Positions 36,501 to 45,147 are shown, numbered from the stretch's first letter. The stretch is DNA of 64,000 nucleotides from Candidatus Sodalis pierantonius str. SOPE (GCF_000517405.1 NZ_CP006568.1:1240001-1304000), one strand, 5' to 3'. Numbers and translations: made by a program. The notes: generated by a model not told the origin, from the sequence alone.

Positions 36501-37396
36501 TGGACATGTCGCCGGATATTGTGTTCGAGGCCACGCCGACGCTGTTCGCCCTTAATGGCAAGGTTGAAATTCCCTGGGCGCGCATTGAAGTGAAGGATAT
36601 GCCGCAGAGCGCGGTCGGCGTCTCCAGTGATGAAGTGTTGCTGAACGATAATCTGCGGCCGGTAGCCGATAAGGATAGCGCCGCCATCCCCATTACCTCC
36701 AACCTGCTGGTACATGTCGGCGACGATGTGCGCCTGGACGCTTTCGGCCTCAAAGCCAGGCTTAAAGGGGATTTGAAAGTATCGCAGGATAAGCAAGGGC
36801 TGGGGCTTAACGGGCAAATCGATATTCCCTCCGGTCGCTTTCACGCCTATGGACAGGATTTTATCGTCAACAAAGGGCAGTTGCTGTTTTCCGGCCCGGT
36901 TGATCAGCCTTATCTGAACATCGAGGCCATCCGCAATCCGGATTCCACCGAGGATGACGTCACGGCGGGGGTACGCGTCACCGGCTTGGCCGACCAGCCG
37001 AAAATGGAAGTCTTTTCCGATCCGGTCAAATCGCAACAGGAGGCGTTGTCTTATTTGCTGCGCGGACAGGGTCTGGATGCCTCCGGCGCCGACAGCAATA
37101 TGATGACGTCGATGTTAATTGGGATGGGGGTTGCACAAAGCGGGCAAGTTGTGGGTAAAATCGGACAAGCATTCGGGGTCAGCGATTTAGCGCTGGACAC
37201 GCAGGGGGTTGGCGACAGCTCCCAGGTCGTGGTCAGCGGTTATATCGCGCCCGGTCTGCAGGTCAAATACGGTGTTGGTATTTTTGACTCACTGGCAACG
37301 TTAACGCTGCGTTATCGTTTAATGCCGAAACTTTATCTGGAAGCCGTGTCTGGTCTTAACCAGGCGCTAGACTTGCTCTATCGGTTTGAGTTTTAA
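33572..37396 (+). CDS. tamB: TamB, AsmA-like inner-membrane component of the TAM
   Basis: Very long periplasm-spanning beta-taco protein anchored in the inner membrane by one N-terminal helix (about residues 7-27). Repetitive alternating hydrophobic strands fill the middle, and the C-terminal DUF490/TamB domain ends LNQALDLLYRFEF, which docks on TamA. 1,274 aa, close to E. coli's 1,259. The ATG overlaps the tamA stop (ATGA), so translation is coupled. No lesion in nearly 4 kb, notable among so many damaged neighbours and a sign of selection. Confidence 0.95.
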   Translation: MSLVKKICLGVVLLLVGALGFLVGTTSGLHLVLNGAARWVPGLEMASVSGGWRDLAIKQLRYQMPGVTVGVGEFHLALDFGCLRDRQLCLNDLSLRDVNVGVNTAEFRPPALATQEASGGGSLSTPYPLNLRRLALNNVQVKVDNTRIALDEFSTGLQFQGNNLTVTPTRIAGLLVALPTAAQVVADKAAATAAQAIKPDTRTPAQKRADTEATLATIRAQPPLAETLRALFAKPLLPPLPSFTLPLNLTVEDIEGENLRLSGDANLLITRLRLQATTRDRHAELKLLDIDSPRGLLNASGNAELSGRWPVSMTVNTTVNSAPLKGEKIKLAVDGDLRDELRAALNLSGPVTAQLALKTRLAQAGLPLTLTLDGQSVQWPLTGTPQYQARGLALRLDGEARDYRLTLKAALSGEGLPPADVSLDAKGNTDGFTLSRLRLAALQGNTDLSAVVDWQRAISWRSELSLSGINTARQWPDWPARLAGKLTSRGSLYGGSWQLQVPELDLHGHIRQNALTAKGSLSGNAAGQWQVPQLLLALGRNQLTVKGELNDAFALDAVLNAPALNGALPGLGGRAAGDIKLRGNLRAPQLLMDLNAYALRWGELTVGRIALQGDVRSSDIVRGNVQLRLDRLLQGSLSIAQLTLDATGDEKQHQLKLAMQGEPVAGQLQLNGGFDRQQQRWQGTLSQTRFATSVGEWRLTRAMTLDYQAVAQNLIIGSHCWQNPNAQICAPQNSEIGASGQASLLLNRFDLAMLKPLLPAETQASGVFTGRADVRWTAGGGLPQGKVALVGNGVKVSQTVQGKTLPVEFETLTLNAALDKGLARLDWLFKISGNGQFNGQVQVADPQNRRALSGNVNINQLSLALLKPLMSRGESVDGLVNAALRLGGDVQRPQLYGQLGLEHLVIKGNFMPFAMTDSRLALSFAGTRSTLQGLIGTTHGQVNLTGDADWSRMAAWRARINAQGNRVRITVPPMVRLDMSPDIVFEATPTLFALNGKVEIPWARIEVKDMPQSAVGVSSDEVLLNDNLRPVADKDSAAIPITSNLLVHVGDDVRLDAFGLKARLKGDLKVSQDKQGLGLNGQIDIPSGRFHAYGQDFIVNKGQLLFSGPVDQPYLNIEAIRNPDSTEDDVTAGVRVTGLADQPKMEVFSDPVKSQQEALSYLLRGQGLDASGADSNMMTSMLIGMGVAQSGQVVGKIGQAFGVSDLALDTQGVGDSSQVVVSGYIAPGLQVKYGVGIFDSLATLTLRYRLMPKLYLEAVSGLNQALDLLYRFEF

Positions 37397-37398
37397 CC

Positions 37399-37761
37399 AT
37401 GCGAATTATTGTTTACGGTAGTCTGCGACGCAAACAGGGAAATAGTCACTGGATGACCAACGCCCAATGGCTGGGAGATTACACTATTCCAGGCTATGCG
37501 CTTTACGATCTCGGCCATTATCCGGCGGTCGTGTCGGGCGACGGCGCGGTCTATGGCGAGGTGTACCGCATCGATTCCACCATCCTGGCGGAACTGGATG
37601 CTCTGCGCACCAAAAGCGGCGAATACAAGCGGATCCTGATCGGCACGCCCTACGGCAGCGCCTGGATGTATCTTTATCAGCGGCCGGTCACCGGTCTTAC
37701 GCTGCTGCCCGGAGGAGATTGGGTACGCCGGCATGAGGACCCTTCCGACGAGGCGGGTTAA
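37399..37761 (+). CDS. ytfP: YtfP, gamma-glutamylcyclotransferase-like protein
   Basis: 120-aa GGCT-like fold protein: MRIIVYGSLRRKQGNSHWM contains the YGSLR substrate-loop motif and GEVYRIDSTILAELDALR includes the conserved acidic residue. Function in enterics unproven. Starts 2 bp after tamB, so part of tamA-tamB-ytfP. Slightly longer at the C-terminus than E. coli (113). Confidence 0.93.
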   Translation: MRIIVYGSLRRKQGNSHWMTNAQWLGDYTIPGYALYDLGHYPAVVSGDGAVYGEVYRIDSTILAELDALRTKSGEYKRILIGTPYGSAWMYLYQRPVTGLTLLPGGDWVRRHEDPSDEAG

Positions 37762-37766
37762 CGGCC

Positions 37767-37797
37767 AAAAAAACCGCTCGGTGAGCGACTTTTTTTT
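37767..37797. terminator. Bidirectional terminator between ytfP and ppa
   Basis: Stem CGCTC / GAGCG (37775-37787) with a GGT loop, flanked by an A-run on the left (37767-37773) and a T-run on the right (37791-37797), serving both convergent genes. Confidence 0.8.
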
Positions 37798-37805
37798 CGG
37801 CGGTA

Positions 37806-38336
37806 TCATTTCTTTTTGGCGCGCTCGAAAGAGGCGAGAATTTCGGCTTTGGCCGCTTCGACGTTATCCCAGCCGTCGACCTTCACCCATTTGCCAGCTT
37901 CGAGATCTTTGTAATGCTCGAAGAAATGGGTGATTTGCGCCCGCAGCAGCTGAGGCAGATCGTCGACGTCTTTAATGTGGTCATATTCTTTAGACAGCTT
38001 GGTGTGCGGCACCGCCACCAGTTTGGCATCTTCGCCGGATTCGTCGGTCATTTTCAGCACGCCGACAGGACGGCAGCGCACTACGGAGCCAGGCTGTAGC
38101 GGATACGGCGTCGGCACCAGCACGTCCACCGGATCGCCATCCAGGGAAAGAGTGTGGTTGATATAGCCGTAGTTACAGGGGTAGAACATCGCGGTGGACA
38201 TGAAACGATCGACAAACAGGGCGCCGCTTTCCTTGTCGACTTCATATTTAATGGGGGACGCGTTAGCCGGAATTTCAATGACCACATAAATATCTTCTGG
38301 GAGATCTTTGCCTGCCGGTACCTGATTCAAACTCAT
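37806..38336 (-). CDS. ppa: Inorganic pyrophosphatase
   Basis: Soluble family I pyrophosphatase. Signature LDGDPVDVLVPTPYPL holds the metal-binding Asp residues, with FYPCNYGYI and KTE-equivalent basic residues nearby. 176 aa from ATG 38336 (RBS AAGGAAAA), exactly as in E. coli; a longer open frame upstream has no homology. Convergent with ytfP; ytfQRT-yjfF, between ppa and fbp in E. coli, are absent. Confidence 0.97.
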   Translation of the reverse strand: MSLNQVPAGKDLPEDIYVVIEIPANASPIKYEVDKESGALFVDRFMSTAMFYPCNYGYINHTLSLDGDPVDVLVPTPYPLQPGSVVRCRPVGVLKMTDESGEDAKLVAVPHTKLSKEYDHIKDVDDLPQLLRAQITHFFEHYKDLEAGKWVKVDGWDNVEAAKAEILASFERAKKK

Positions 38337-38519
38337 GTCGTTTTCCTTAAACTTTCCAATAATGGCGAGACGGCTAGTATAACCGATTTTCCCTCGCGGT
38401 ACGCTGGGCGCCCCCGCGGATAGGCTCACGCTGTTGCACCGGCCAACGCGGCGGCCGTCCGGCCCGTGGCGCGGACGCAGAGTAGCACGGCGCGACATCC
38501 CGCCGGCGCGCTCCCAGGC

Positions 38520-39509
38520 TTAAACGTTATCTGGGTAATCGCGGATAAAGCGTTCAACACCGTTAACCATGGACTCGGTCCCGGTGAAGAACGCGGAACG
38601 CTGATGCAGCTCGTGCGGCTCAATATCCAGTATGCGGTTTTTGCCGTCGCTGGCCTGCTCGGCCAGAAACGCTATCGGGTTGCACTCATAGGCTAATTGC
38701 AGCTTGCCGTTGGGATGGGTCGCGATGCTGGGATAGAGATAAATGCCGCCTTTGAGTAAATTGCGATGGAAATCGGAAACCAGCGAACCGATGTAGCTCG
38801 AGGTGTAGGGGCGGTGGGTGGCTTCGTCCATCTCCTGGCAGTATTTGATGTATTTCTTCACCCCGTTGGGGAACTTGATGTAGTTGCCCTAGTTGATGGA
38901 GTACATCTGCCCGGTCGCGGGAAAGCGCACGCTTTCATGGGACAGACAAAAGACCCCCAGCGACGGATCGTAGGTAAAAGCGTGTACGCCGCAGCCGGTG
39001 GTGTACACCAGCATCGTGGAGGAGCCGTAGACCACATAGCCTGCGGCGACCTGTTTATTGCCGGGTTGAAGAAAGTCTTCTTCGGTCACCGGCGTACCGA
39101 CCGGCGTGATGCGCCGATAGATAGAGAAAATAGTGCCAACCGAGACATTGACGTCGATATTGGACGAACCGTCCAAGGGATCCATCAACACCACGTACTT
39201 GCCGTTTTCCACCCCTTCAAAGACGACAATCTCATCTTCTTCCTCAGAGGCACTGTCCGCGACCTGTCCACGGGCTTTCAGCGCCGCTTTCAGCTTTTCG
39301 TTCGCGAACAGATCCAGCTTCATCTGGACTTCGCCCTGCACGTTTTCAGCCCCGCTGGTACCGAGGATATCCACCAATCCTGCTTTGTTGATGTCACGGT
39401 GAATGATTTTAGCTCCGAGCTTTATCGCTGAAAGTAACGCGGTCAGCTCGCCGGTGGCATGCGGAAAATCATGCTGCTTCTCAACAATAAATTCGCCTAA
39501 CGTTTTCAT
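38520..39509 (-). pseudogene. fbp: Class I fructose-1,6-bisphosphatase, in-frame amber codon
   Basis: Gluconeogenic FBPase. The first 206 codons are intact (metal-binding motif LMDPLDGSSNIDVN present) up to GQMYSIN, then TAG at 38889-38891 where E. coli has Glu (MYSINEGNY), then the remaining 123 codons follow perfectly in frame (GNYIKFPNGVKKYIKYCQE... to YPDNV). Total 329 codons versus 332 aa in E. coli. The truncated product would lack the substrate-phosphate-binding and C-terminal part and should be inactive unless the stop is read through. Start chosen at ATG 39509 with CAGGGA upstream. Divergent from mpl, as in E. coli. Confidence 0.92.
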
Positions 39510-39698
39510 GACACATTCCCTGAATATCAAAAAGGACCCTGAAGCTACGGATGAAAAGCGGTATAATTTTTTTACCACTACCAGTTAGTCCATCCAGTTT
39601 AGCCTAAACAGATTGCCAGTACATCATCAAATACCGTTTCTATCAATCGGCTGGGGCGCTAGAATAGGCGGCATTACGCGGCTAAAAATGGAAAAATT

Positions 39699-41207
39699 AT
39701 GCGCATTCATATTCTTGGTATCTGCGGCATCTTTATGGGCGGTCTGGCGATGCTGGCGCGTTCTCTGGGACATGAGGTCACCGGCTCGGATAATAATGTT
39801 TATCCGCCGATGAGTACGCTGCTGCAGGAGCAGGGAATTGGTCTGATTCAAGGTTACGATCCGACTCAGCTCGATCCCGCGCCGGATTGGGTCATTATCG
39901 GCAACGCCATGTCGCGGGGCAATCCCTGCGTAGAAGCGGTGTTGGAACGCGGCATCCCTTATGTGTCGGGTCCGCAGTGGTTGCACGATCACGTGCTGGC
40001 GCAGCGCTGGGTAATCGCCGTTGTCGGCACCCACGGCAAGACCACCACCACAGGCATGGTCGCCTGGATCTTGGAGGAGTGCGGCTATCAACCGGGTTTC
40101 GTGATTGGCGGCGTACCGGGCAATTTCACCGTCTCCGCCCGGCTTGGCGATGGCCCGTTATTCGTGGTGGAGGCGGATGAATACGATTGCGCCTTTTTCG
40201 ATAAACGGTCCAAGTTCGTCCATTACTGTCCGCGCACCCTTATTCTGAATAATCTGGAATTTGACCACGCTGATATTTTTGATGATCTCAAAGCGATCCA
40301 GAAACAGTTCCATCACCTGATCCGGCTGGTGCCCGGTAAAGGGCAAATCATTTTGCCGGATAATGACGCCAATCTTAAACACACCCTGGCGATGGGATGC
40401 TGGAGCGAAACGGAATACACCGGCGAAGAAGGCGCATGGCGGGCGAAAAAAACCACCCCGGACGCGAGCGGTTTCGAGGTGTATTTTCACGATGAGCCCG
40501 TTGGCGCGGTCAGTTGGCAACTGGTGGGCGAGCATAATATGCATAACGCGCTGATGGCTATCGCCGCCGTTCGCCACGTCGGCGTGCAGCCGGCGGACGC
40601 CTGCCGGACGCTGGACCGCTCTATCAATGCCCGCCGGCGGTTGGAGCTTAAAGGTACCGCCAACGGCGTGACGGTTTACGATGATTTTGCCCATCATCCC
40701 ACCGCTATCCTGGCGACGCTTGCGGCGCTGCGCAGCAAAATCGGCGGCACGGCGCGGATTCTGGCGGTACTGGAGCCCCGTTCCAACACCATGAAAATGG
40801 GGCTATCCAAAAATGAGCTGGCGCCGTCACTCGGCCGCGCTGACGAGGTGTTTCTGTATCAGCCGCAGCATATTCCCTGGCAGGTGAGCGAAGTGGCGGA
40901 GGCCTGCGTGCAGCCCGCGCACTGCAGCGCTGATGTTGATACGCTGGTGGAAATGATCGTGAAAACCGCGCAACCGGGAGATTTCATCCTGGTGATGAGC
41001 AACGGCGGTTTTGGCGGCATTCATGCCAAGCTGCTGGATCAGTTGGCGCAACGAGCCACGCGCCAGGGCAGCGCTTTCTCGCGGCAGGGAAGGGTAGCGC
41101 TCTGCGCCAGGGCAAAAAAAAACCCGCGAGCGGGGGAAAATCATCTGCTAGACGATGAGGGAATCATCAAATCGCGATGGGTTAATTCCGGACACGGGAT
41201 TAACTGA
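39699..41207 (+). CDS. mpl: UDP-MurNAc:L-Ala-gamma-D-Glu-meso-DAP ligase (Mpl), extended C-terminus
   Basis: Recycles murein tripeptide onto UDP-MurNAc. Mur-ligase motifs: HILGICGIFMGGLAMLAR, ATP-binding GTHGKTTT, GEHNMHNALMAIAA and DDFAHHPTAI. E. coli Mpl ends about ten residues after GGFGGIHQKLLD (457 aa); here the equivalent GGFGGIHAKLLD is followed by about 60 residues, reaching 502 aa. The tail is basic and low-complexity and runs through a hairpin that looks like a minus-strand terminator, so it is probably stop-loss read-out and not a new domain. It points straight at the synteny break near 41.3 kb. Confidence 0.93.
   Translation: MRIHILGICGIFMGGLAMLARSLGHEVTGSDNNVYPPMSTLLQEQGIGLIQGYDPTQLDPAPDWVIIGNAMSRGNPCVEAVLERGIPYVSGPQWLHDHVLAQRWVIAVVGTHGKTTTTGMVAWILEECGYQPGFVIGGVPGNFTVSARLGDGPLFVVEADEYDCAFFDKRSKFVHYCPRTLILNNLEFDHADIFDDLKAIQKQFHHLIRLVPGKGQIILPDNDANLKHTLAMGCWSETEYTGEEGAWRAKKTTPDASGFEVYFHDEPVGAVSWQLVGEHNMHNALMAIAAVRHVGVQPADACRTLDRSINARRRLELKGTANGVTVYDDFAHHPTAILATLAALRSKIGGTARILAVLEPRSNTMKMGLSKNELAPSLGRADEVFLYQPQHIPWQVSEVAEACVQPAHCSADVDTLVEMIVKTAQPGDFILVMSNGGFGGIHAKLLDQLAQRATRQGSAFSRQGRVALCARAKKNPRAGENHLLDDEGIIKSRWVNSGHGIN
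41112..41134 (-). terminator. Minus-strand hairpin-T terminator inside the mpl extension
   Basis: On the minus strand, a CCGC/GCGG hairpin (CCCGCTCGCGGG, 41123-41134) is followed by a run of nine T (A-run 41114-41122 on the plus strand). It probably terminates yhcN, whose stop is about 215 bp upstream on that strand. Confidence 0.6.
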
Positions 41208-41349
41208 GGGTCGCCGCGAAATGATGTGGGTTACAGAGAGTGTTTCACAACATGACACATTGCATAGTGCTGCCAAAAAGCATGCCCGCCGGGTGGCGCT
41301 GATCTGCCAGGCGCTACCGCGGGCAGCCGTCCCGGTTCTGGCGAACTGA

Positions 41350-41610
41350 TTATTTGTAAAGCTGGGCGGTGGCGTGCCAGTTGCCGTGTTCATAGGCTTC
41401 GGTTACGTGGTAGGCGCGTGCGCCCTTCGCGTCGGCCGCCTGATTCAGCGCCTGATGGATGTCGCTTGGCGCACCGTCGATACCGCTAACGCTGCCCATG
41501 GGCTGCAAATCTTGAGCCTGCTGCAGCGAGATCGAATCCGCGGCGAACGCGCCGAAAAACAATGCGGAAAGCACCGCCATTAATGGTAACGCCGTTCTTG
41601 CTTTCATCAT
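41350..41610 (-). CDS. yhcN: YhcN, DUF1471/BhsA-family small periplasmic protein
   Basis: 86-aa protein with a Sec signal peptide (KARTALPLMAVLSALFFGAFA, cleaved after AFA; shown only in part) and a DUF1471 domain ending AYEHGNWHATAQLYK, close to E. coli YhcN, which responds to peroxide and low pH. Start ATG 41610 with TGAGGA six bases upstream; ATG 41607 is an alternative. Near argR, as in E. coli, so this gene lies on the far side of the synteny break from mpl. Confidence 0.88.
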   Translation of the reverse strand: MMKARTALPLMAVLSALFFGAFAADSISLQQAQDLQPMGSVSGIDGAPSDIHQALNQAADAKGARAYHVTEAYEHGNWHATAQLYK

Positions 41611-41644
41611 TTTATTCCTCATATAACGCTCATTTTTCTCGGAC

Positions 41645-41660
41645 TGTGATGCTTATCACG
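41645..41660. promoter_or_regulatory. CRP-like palindrome upstream of yhcN
   Basis: TGTGA-TGCTTA-TCACG matches the CRP consensus TGTGA-N6-TCACA in nine of ten half-site positions. It lies 35 bp before the yhcN start codon, close enough to sit in or just upstream of the promoter. Role inferred only. Confidence 0.4.
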
Positions 41661-42283
41661 AAGCTAAGTATGCACTAGTAACAACATAAACCAATAGTTT
41701 GATAATAATTATTTATGAGAATTTCAGCTTGCAATCATCCAGGTTAGAAGTAAAAGTTATTAAATATGCGCAAAAAATGAGCGTATTTTGTTAAATTCAT
41801 GTAAAATCATGCGTATAAGTTGATGTGGCTAAAAGTGCGGTCTGAGATAACATTTCCCACTGGCCTACAGATAAAGTCCCTTATTTCTGACATGTAACAT
41901 CCGACGTCACGCTATTTACCAAGGTAAAAAAACCTACCCGGCGTAAGACAATGTTAAAAATCGCCGTTTAACTTATCGGATCCGGCTTTGTGCATGATGA
42001 CGGATTAGGGCGCATCCGCCTAAATCGCGTGCCGATGGAGCGCGGTAGCTTCTGGGCATGTACGCGACCGCCGGCGGGAGCCGGCGCTGGCGAAAGGAAC
42101 GTTAAACGTCGAAAGCGGGATCATTTCCACCCTGCGGCATGCTGGGTTTAACGCCGTGGCGAGGCGCCCGACCGGCAAGCTTAGGCCAGCAGGCGCCGGC
42201 GGCAGCTCTACGGTAACGCCGCCGGCATGGCGCATCCCGTGCGCCGTCGGCCCTGCCGGCTGCGAACGCGAGCGGCGGTGGCG
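41661..42283. other. Gene-free stretch between yhcN and argR
   Basis: The part next to yhcN (to about 41900) is AT-rich and presumably holds its promoter. The part next to argR (42000-42283) is GC-rich with several short inverted repeats (for example GCCGGCGGGAG/CCGGCGCTGG-type segments around 42070) but no credible ORF. Confidence 0.45.
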
Positions 42284-42754
42284 TCAGAGCTCTTGGTTAA
42301 AGTGGACCAGAATAAATTCATACAGTCGTTTGACCGAGAAGCCAGGCGCGGGCGTGGTAAAGACCGTATCATCGCCAGCAATGGTGCCGAGGATCCCTTC
42401 TGATTTCCCCAGCGAATCCAGCATTCGGGCAATGAGCTGTGCCGCGCCGGGGCTCGTATGGATGACAACCAGTGCGTCATTATGATCCACATCCAGCACC
42501 AGATTTTTCAGCGGGCTGCTGGCGGTGGGAACGCCCAGCTCCGCCTGCAGGCAATATACCATTTCCATCTTGGCGTTACGGGTGCGTACGGCGCCGAATT
42601 TAGTCAGCATACGCGAGACCTTGGATTGATTAATGTTCTCAAAGCCCGCTTCCTGCAGCGCAAGCACAATCTCGCCCTGAGAGCTGAATTTTTCCTCTTT
42701 TAGCAGCGCCTTGAACGCCTTGACCAGTTCTTCCTGTTTCGATTGATTTCGCAT
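42284..42754 (-). CDS. argR: Arginine repressor ArgR
   Basis: Hexameric, arginine-binding repressor of arg genes and accessory factor in cer/Xer recombination. N-terminal winged helix (MRNQSKQEELVKAFKALL, SQGEIVLALQEAGFENINQSKVSRML) and C-terminal arginine-binding oligomerisation domain (HTSPGAAQLIARMLDSLG, GILGTIAGDDTVF). 156 aa, as in E. coli. Divergent from mdh, the conserved arrangement. Probably autoregulated through the box at 42791. Confidence 0.97.
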   Translation of the reverse strand: MRNQSKQEELVKAFKALLKEEKFSSQGEIVLALQEAGFENINQSKVSRMLTKFGAVRTRNAKMEMVYCLQAELGVPTASSPLKNLVLDVDHNDALVVIHTSPGAAQLIARMLDSLGKSEGILGTIAGDDTVFTTPAPGFSVKRLYEFILVHFNQEL

Positions 42755-42790
42755 GTTTTACCGCAGAGTAAGCCGATTATTTAATGGATT

Positions 42791-42810
42791 ATTATGCATA
42801 TTTATGCAAT
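42791..42810. promoter_or_regulatory. Candidate ARG box upstream of argR
   Basis: ATTATGCATATTTATGCAAT contains the palindrome TGCATATTTATGCA, similar to the ArgR consensus TGAAT-W4-ATTCA. It lies 37-56 bp upstream of the argR start, between argR and mdh. Known: argR is autoregulated in enterics. Confidence 0.5.
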
Positions 42811-43007
42811 GAAATTGCTGCCGGAGACAGCTTTCGCTGTCCATGGTGGGTGAAAAGCCCCCAACTTGCAACCCGCCTACAGATGGCCTGCTTCTCCATG
42901 CGCTGTCGCAATCCTGATGTTCATCAATTGTCTTTATTAGGCGATGCCTTTATGCTTTTCAGTAGAGTATGAGATGCCATTCTTCGTAGGGATATAAGGA
43001 GATTACA

Positions 43008-43938
43008 ATGAAAGTCGCATTGCTCGGCGCGGCAATGCGGCATCGGCCAGGCGCTGGCGCTGCTGCTAACAACCCGTTTACCCCAGGATGGGGAACTCTC
43101 GCTGTATGACATCGCGCCGGTAATGGCGGGGATTGCCGTGGACCTCAGCCACATTCCCTCGCCGGTGAAGGTGCGTGATTTTTGCGGTCCAGACGCGTCC
43201 CCGGCGTTGCTTGGCGCCGATATCGTGCTGATTGTGGCGGGCGTCGCCCGTAAGCCCCGTATGGATCGTGCGGATCTGTTTAATGTTAATGCCGGCATCG
43301 TGCGGCAGCTGGTGGGCCAGGTGGCGGTCTGTGCGCCCGAGGCGCTGATCGGCATTGTCACCAATCCGGTGAATACCCTGGTTGCCATCGCCGCCGGCGT
43401 GCTGGCGCAGGCCGGGGTCTATCAGCCGCAAAAGCTTTTTGGTATCACCACCCTAGACGTCATCCGCGCCAACAGTTACGTGGCGGCCATGAAAGGGCTG
43501 CGGCCGGATCAAATAGAGGTGCCGGTGGTAGGCGGCCACTCCGGCGTCACCATTCTGCCTTTGTTATCGCAGGTGCCGGGGATCACTTTCAGCGATGAAG
43601 AAGTGAATCTCCTGACGCGGCGCATCCACAACGCCGGCACCGAGGTGGTGGAGACCAAAGCCGGCGCTGGATCGGCCACGCTTGCCATGGGGTATGCCGC
43701 GGCCCGCTTTACGCTGTCGCTGGTGCGGGCGCTGCAGGGGCAGCAGGGAATTATCGAATGCGCCTATGTCGAAAGCGAGTCGGCGTTTTCCCGCTTTTTT
43801 GCCCAACCGCTGCTGCTGGGGCCGCAGGGCGTTAGCGCGCGGCGACCGCTGGGTATCCTCAGCGACTTCGAGCAGCAGGCGCTACAGGATATGCGCGCGG
43901 CGACCAGTTCCTGCAGCAGTAGCCCGCCGCCGCCGTGA
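43008..43938 (+). pseudogene. mdh: Malate dehydrogenase with N-terminal frameshift
   Basis: NAD-dependent MDH of the TCA cycle. The ATG (43008, RBS AAGGAGAT) opens MKVALLGAA, but one extra base near 43030-43036 disrupts the Rossmann glycine loop: the following codons, in the next frame, read GIGQALALLLTTRLPQDGELSLYDIAPV and continue cleanly to 43938. Catalytic and substrate residues downstream are present (VARKPRMDRADLFNVNAG, TNPVNT, GGHSGVTILPLLSQ). The last about 12 residues (SSCSSSPPPP) do not resemble the family end (ALGEEFVNK), suggesting a second change at the 3' end. Re-initiation at ATG 43123 would lack the NAD-binding loop. Confidence 0.9.
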
Positions 43939-44578
43939 GGATAAGGCGCTACGATCCTTGCGTCGGCGTGGCCCTTTATAATCACAGCCGCCGGGTGCGG
44001 TCTGTTATTTGCCGGCGACGCCGGCATTGTTTTGTCAGGCGTTTCGCCCGGGCTAGGGGCATTGCCGCGCCGGGGCGTGGGCTGGCCCGGCGCGCTTAGG
44101 TGTCAGGCAGGGCCGGCGCCGGTGGGGCGGCTATTGCTGATGAGCCGGTGCGTGTGACGGTGCCCTGCGCCGGCGAAAAGGGACGCCTGACGCCATGCGG
44201 GGATTGTCTCGACTTCTGTTATGGCGTCGGCGGAGGGATTAAATCTACGCTAAACATTTCATCGCCTCAGCAGGGTATAACGATAAACTTTTCCTTATGC
44301 CAAATACTATTTCTGGCCCGGTTTCCGTGTCGAAAATTTAGCAGCAACGCCATTTTCTTTTCCCTTTTCCCGGTCATTCGTTTTCACCTAAACTTATTTC
44401 TTAAGGTATAGTTTATTACATTACAGTAATAACATGGATAATGCTATAAGAATTCTATTCAATTAATAATGAACAGTTTTTATTAATTTTGTGTTTTTTA
44501 TTCTAATAGCTGGCATTGATCTCATTTTTTAATGCCACCTTTGATCCAATGCGCTTTTTTTGTGTTGTAATTAGCGTT
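43939..44578. other. Gene-free region between mdh and the Mu-type HTH cluster
   Basis: 640 bp with a sharp composition change. 43939-44230 is GC-rich and includes a strong hairpin-like stretch (CGCGCCGGGGCGTGGGCTGG... at about 44066-44096). From about 44270 the DNA turns AT-rich (ATTAATAATGAACAG-type sequence) and stays so to 44600, typical of promoter or horizontally acquired regulatory DNA. No supported ORF. Confidence 0.45.
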
Positions 44579-44616
44579 ACGACAAGTCTTTAATGTTATA
44601 CATTAAATGTTGTCGT
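44579..44616. promoter_or_regulatory. Large imperfect palindrome upstream of the 44721 regulator
   Basis: Outer arms ACGACAA/TTGTCGT (7 bp) and inner arms TTTAATGT/ACATTAAA (8 bp) with a small asymmetric bulge and a 3-nt TAT loop. It lies about 105 bp before the start of the Mu-type HTH gene. No T-run follows, so an operator or structured leader is more likely than a terminator. Confidence 0.5.
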
Positions 44617-44720
44617 AATAGCGGAACGGGAATCAGGTGCCGTAAATTCCACAGTACCTGCCCAAACCGTGCGATGGCGATAGCGCCAGGCTGTCACCAT
44701 GACAAGGAGGGGGATTAAAG

Positions 44721-45104
44721 ATGGAAATAAAAAAAGAATGGATTGCAACGCACGAATTGATTGGGGTAGGTGGACTACCCAAAACACGACAGGGACTGAA
44801 TCGGCGAGCCAGGGAGGAGGGCTGGCAAAAAAGGCGGCGCGAGGGTGCGCGCGGCAAAGCGGTAGAGTATGCCTGGCACAGTTTGCCGGACATGGTAAAA
44901 AAGACGCTTTCTTTAAGGACCAACCCGGCGGAGTACCAACTCTCTCCACAGGAGACGTCGGCAACTTGGAACGAAATTCATCGGCAACTTTCCGATGCGG
45001 AGCGCGATTTTATCGTCTCTTTTATCGTACGTGAGGGTGTGTTGAACCTGTTAAAGCGTCTGGACTATCCGGATGAGCCGGTTAACGATCTCAGGCCGGA
45101 ATGA
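44721..45104 (+). CDS. Mu-type HTH DNA-binding protein (paralog 1)
   Basis: 127-aa protein with an N-terminal winged HTH of the phage Mu repressor/transposase type (HTH_Tnp_Mu_1): EWIATHELIGVGGLPKTRQG, then a basic segment with REEGWQKRRREGARGKAVEY and HSLPDMVKK. The C-terminal half is acidic and helical (IHRQLSDAERDFIVSFIVREG). AAGGAGG ribosome-binding site 12 bases before ATG. A paralog lies at 45598, and the Ner-like sfsB gene, convergent with this gene, lies between. Domain family is recognised; target and role are unknown. Similar proteins occur in enterobacterial genomes without Mu prophages, so this is probably a domesticated regulator. Confidence 0.75.
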   Translation: MEIKKEWIATHELIGVGGLPKTRQGLNRRAREEGWQKRRREGARGKAVEYAWHSLPDMVKKTLSLRTNPAEYQLSPQETSATWNEIHRQLSDAERDFIVSFIVREGVLNLLKRLDYPDEPVNDLRPE

Positions 45105-45147
45105 AATAATGCGCCGGGGAAGGCATGGCCCTCCCCAGCGCCGAGGA

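Noticed and set aside
41112..41207. The Mpl C-terminal extension as a new domain
   Set aside because: Low-complexity basic sequence running through a terminator-like hairpin; stop-loss is simpler.
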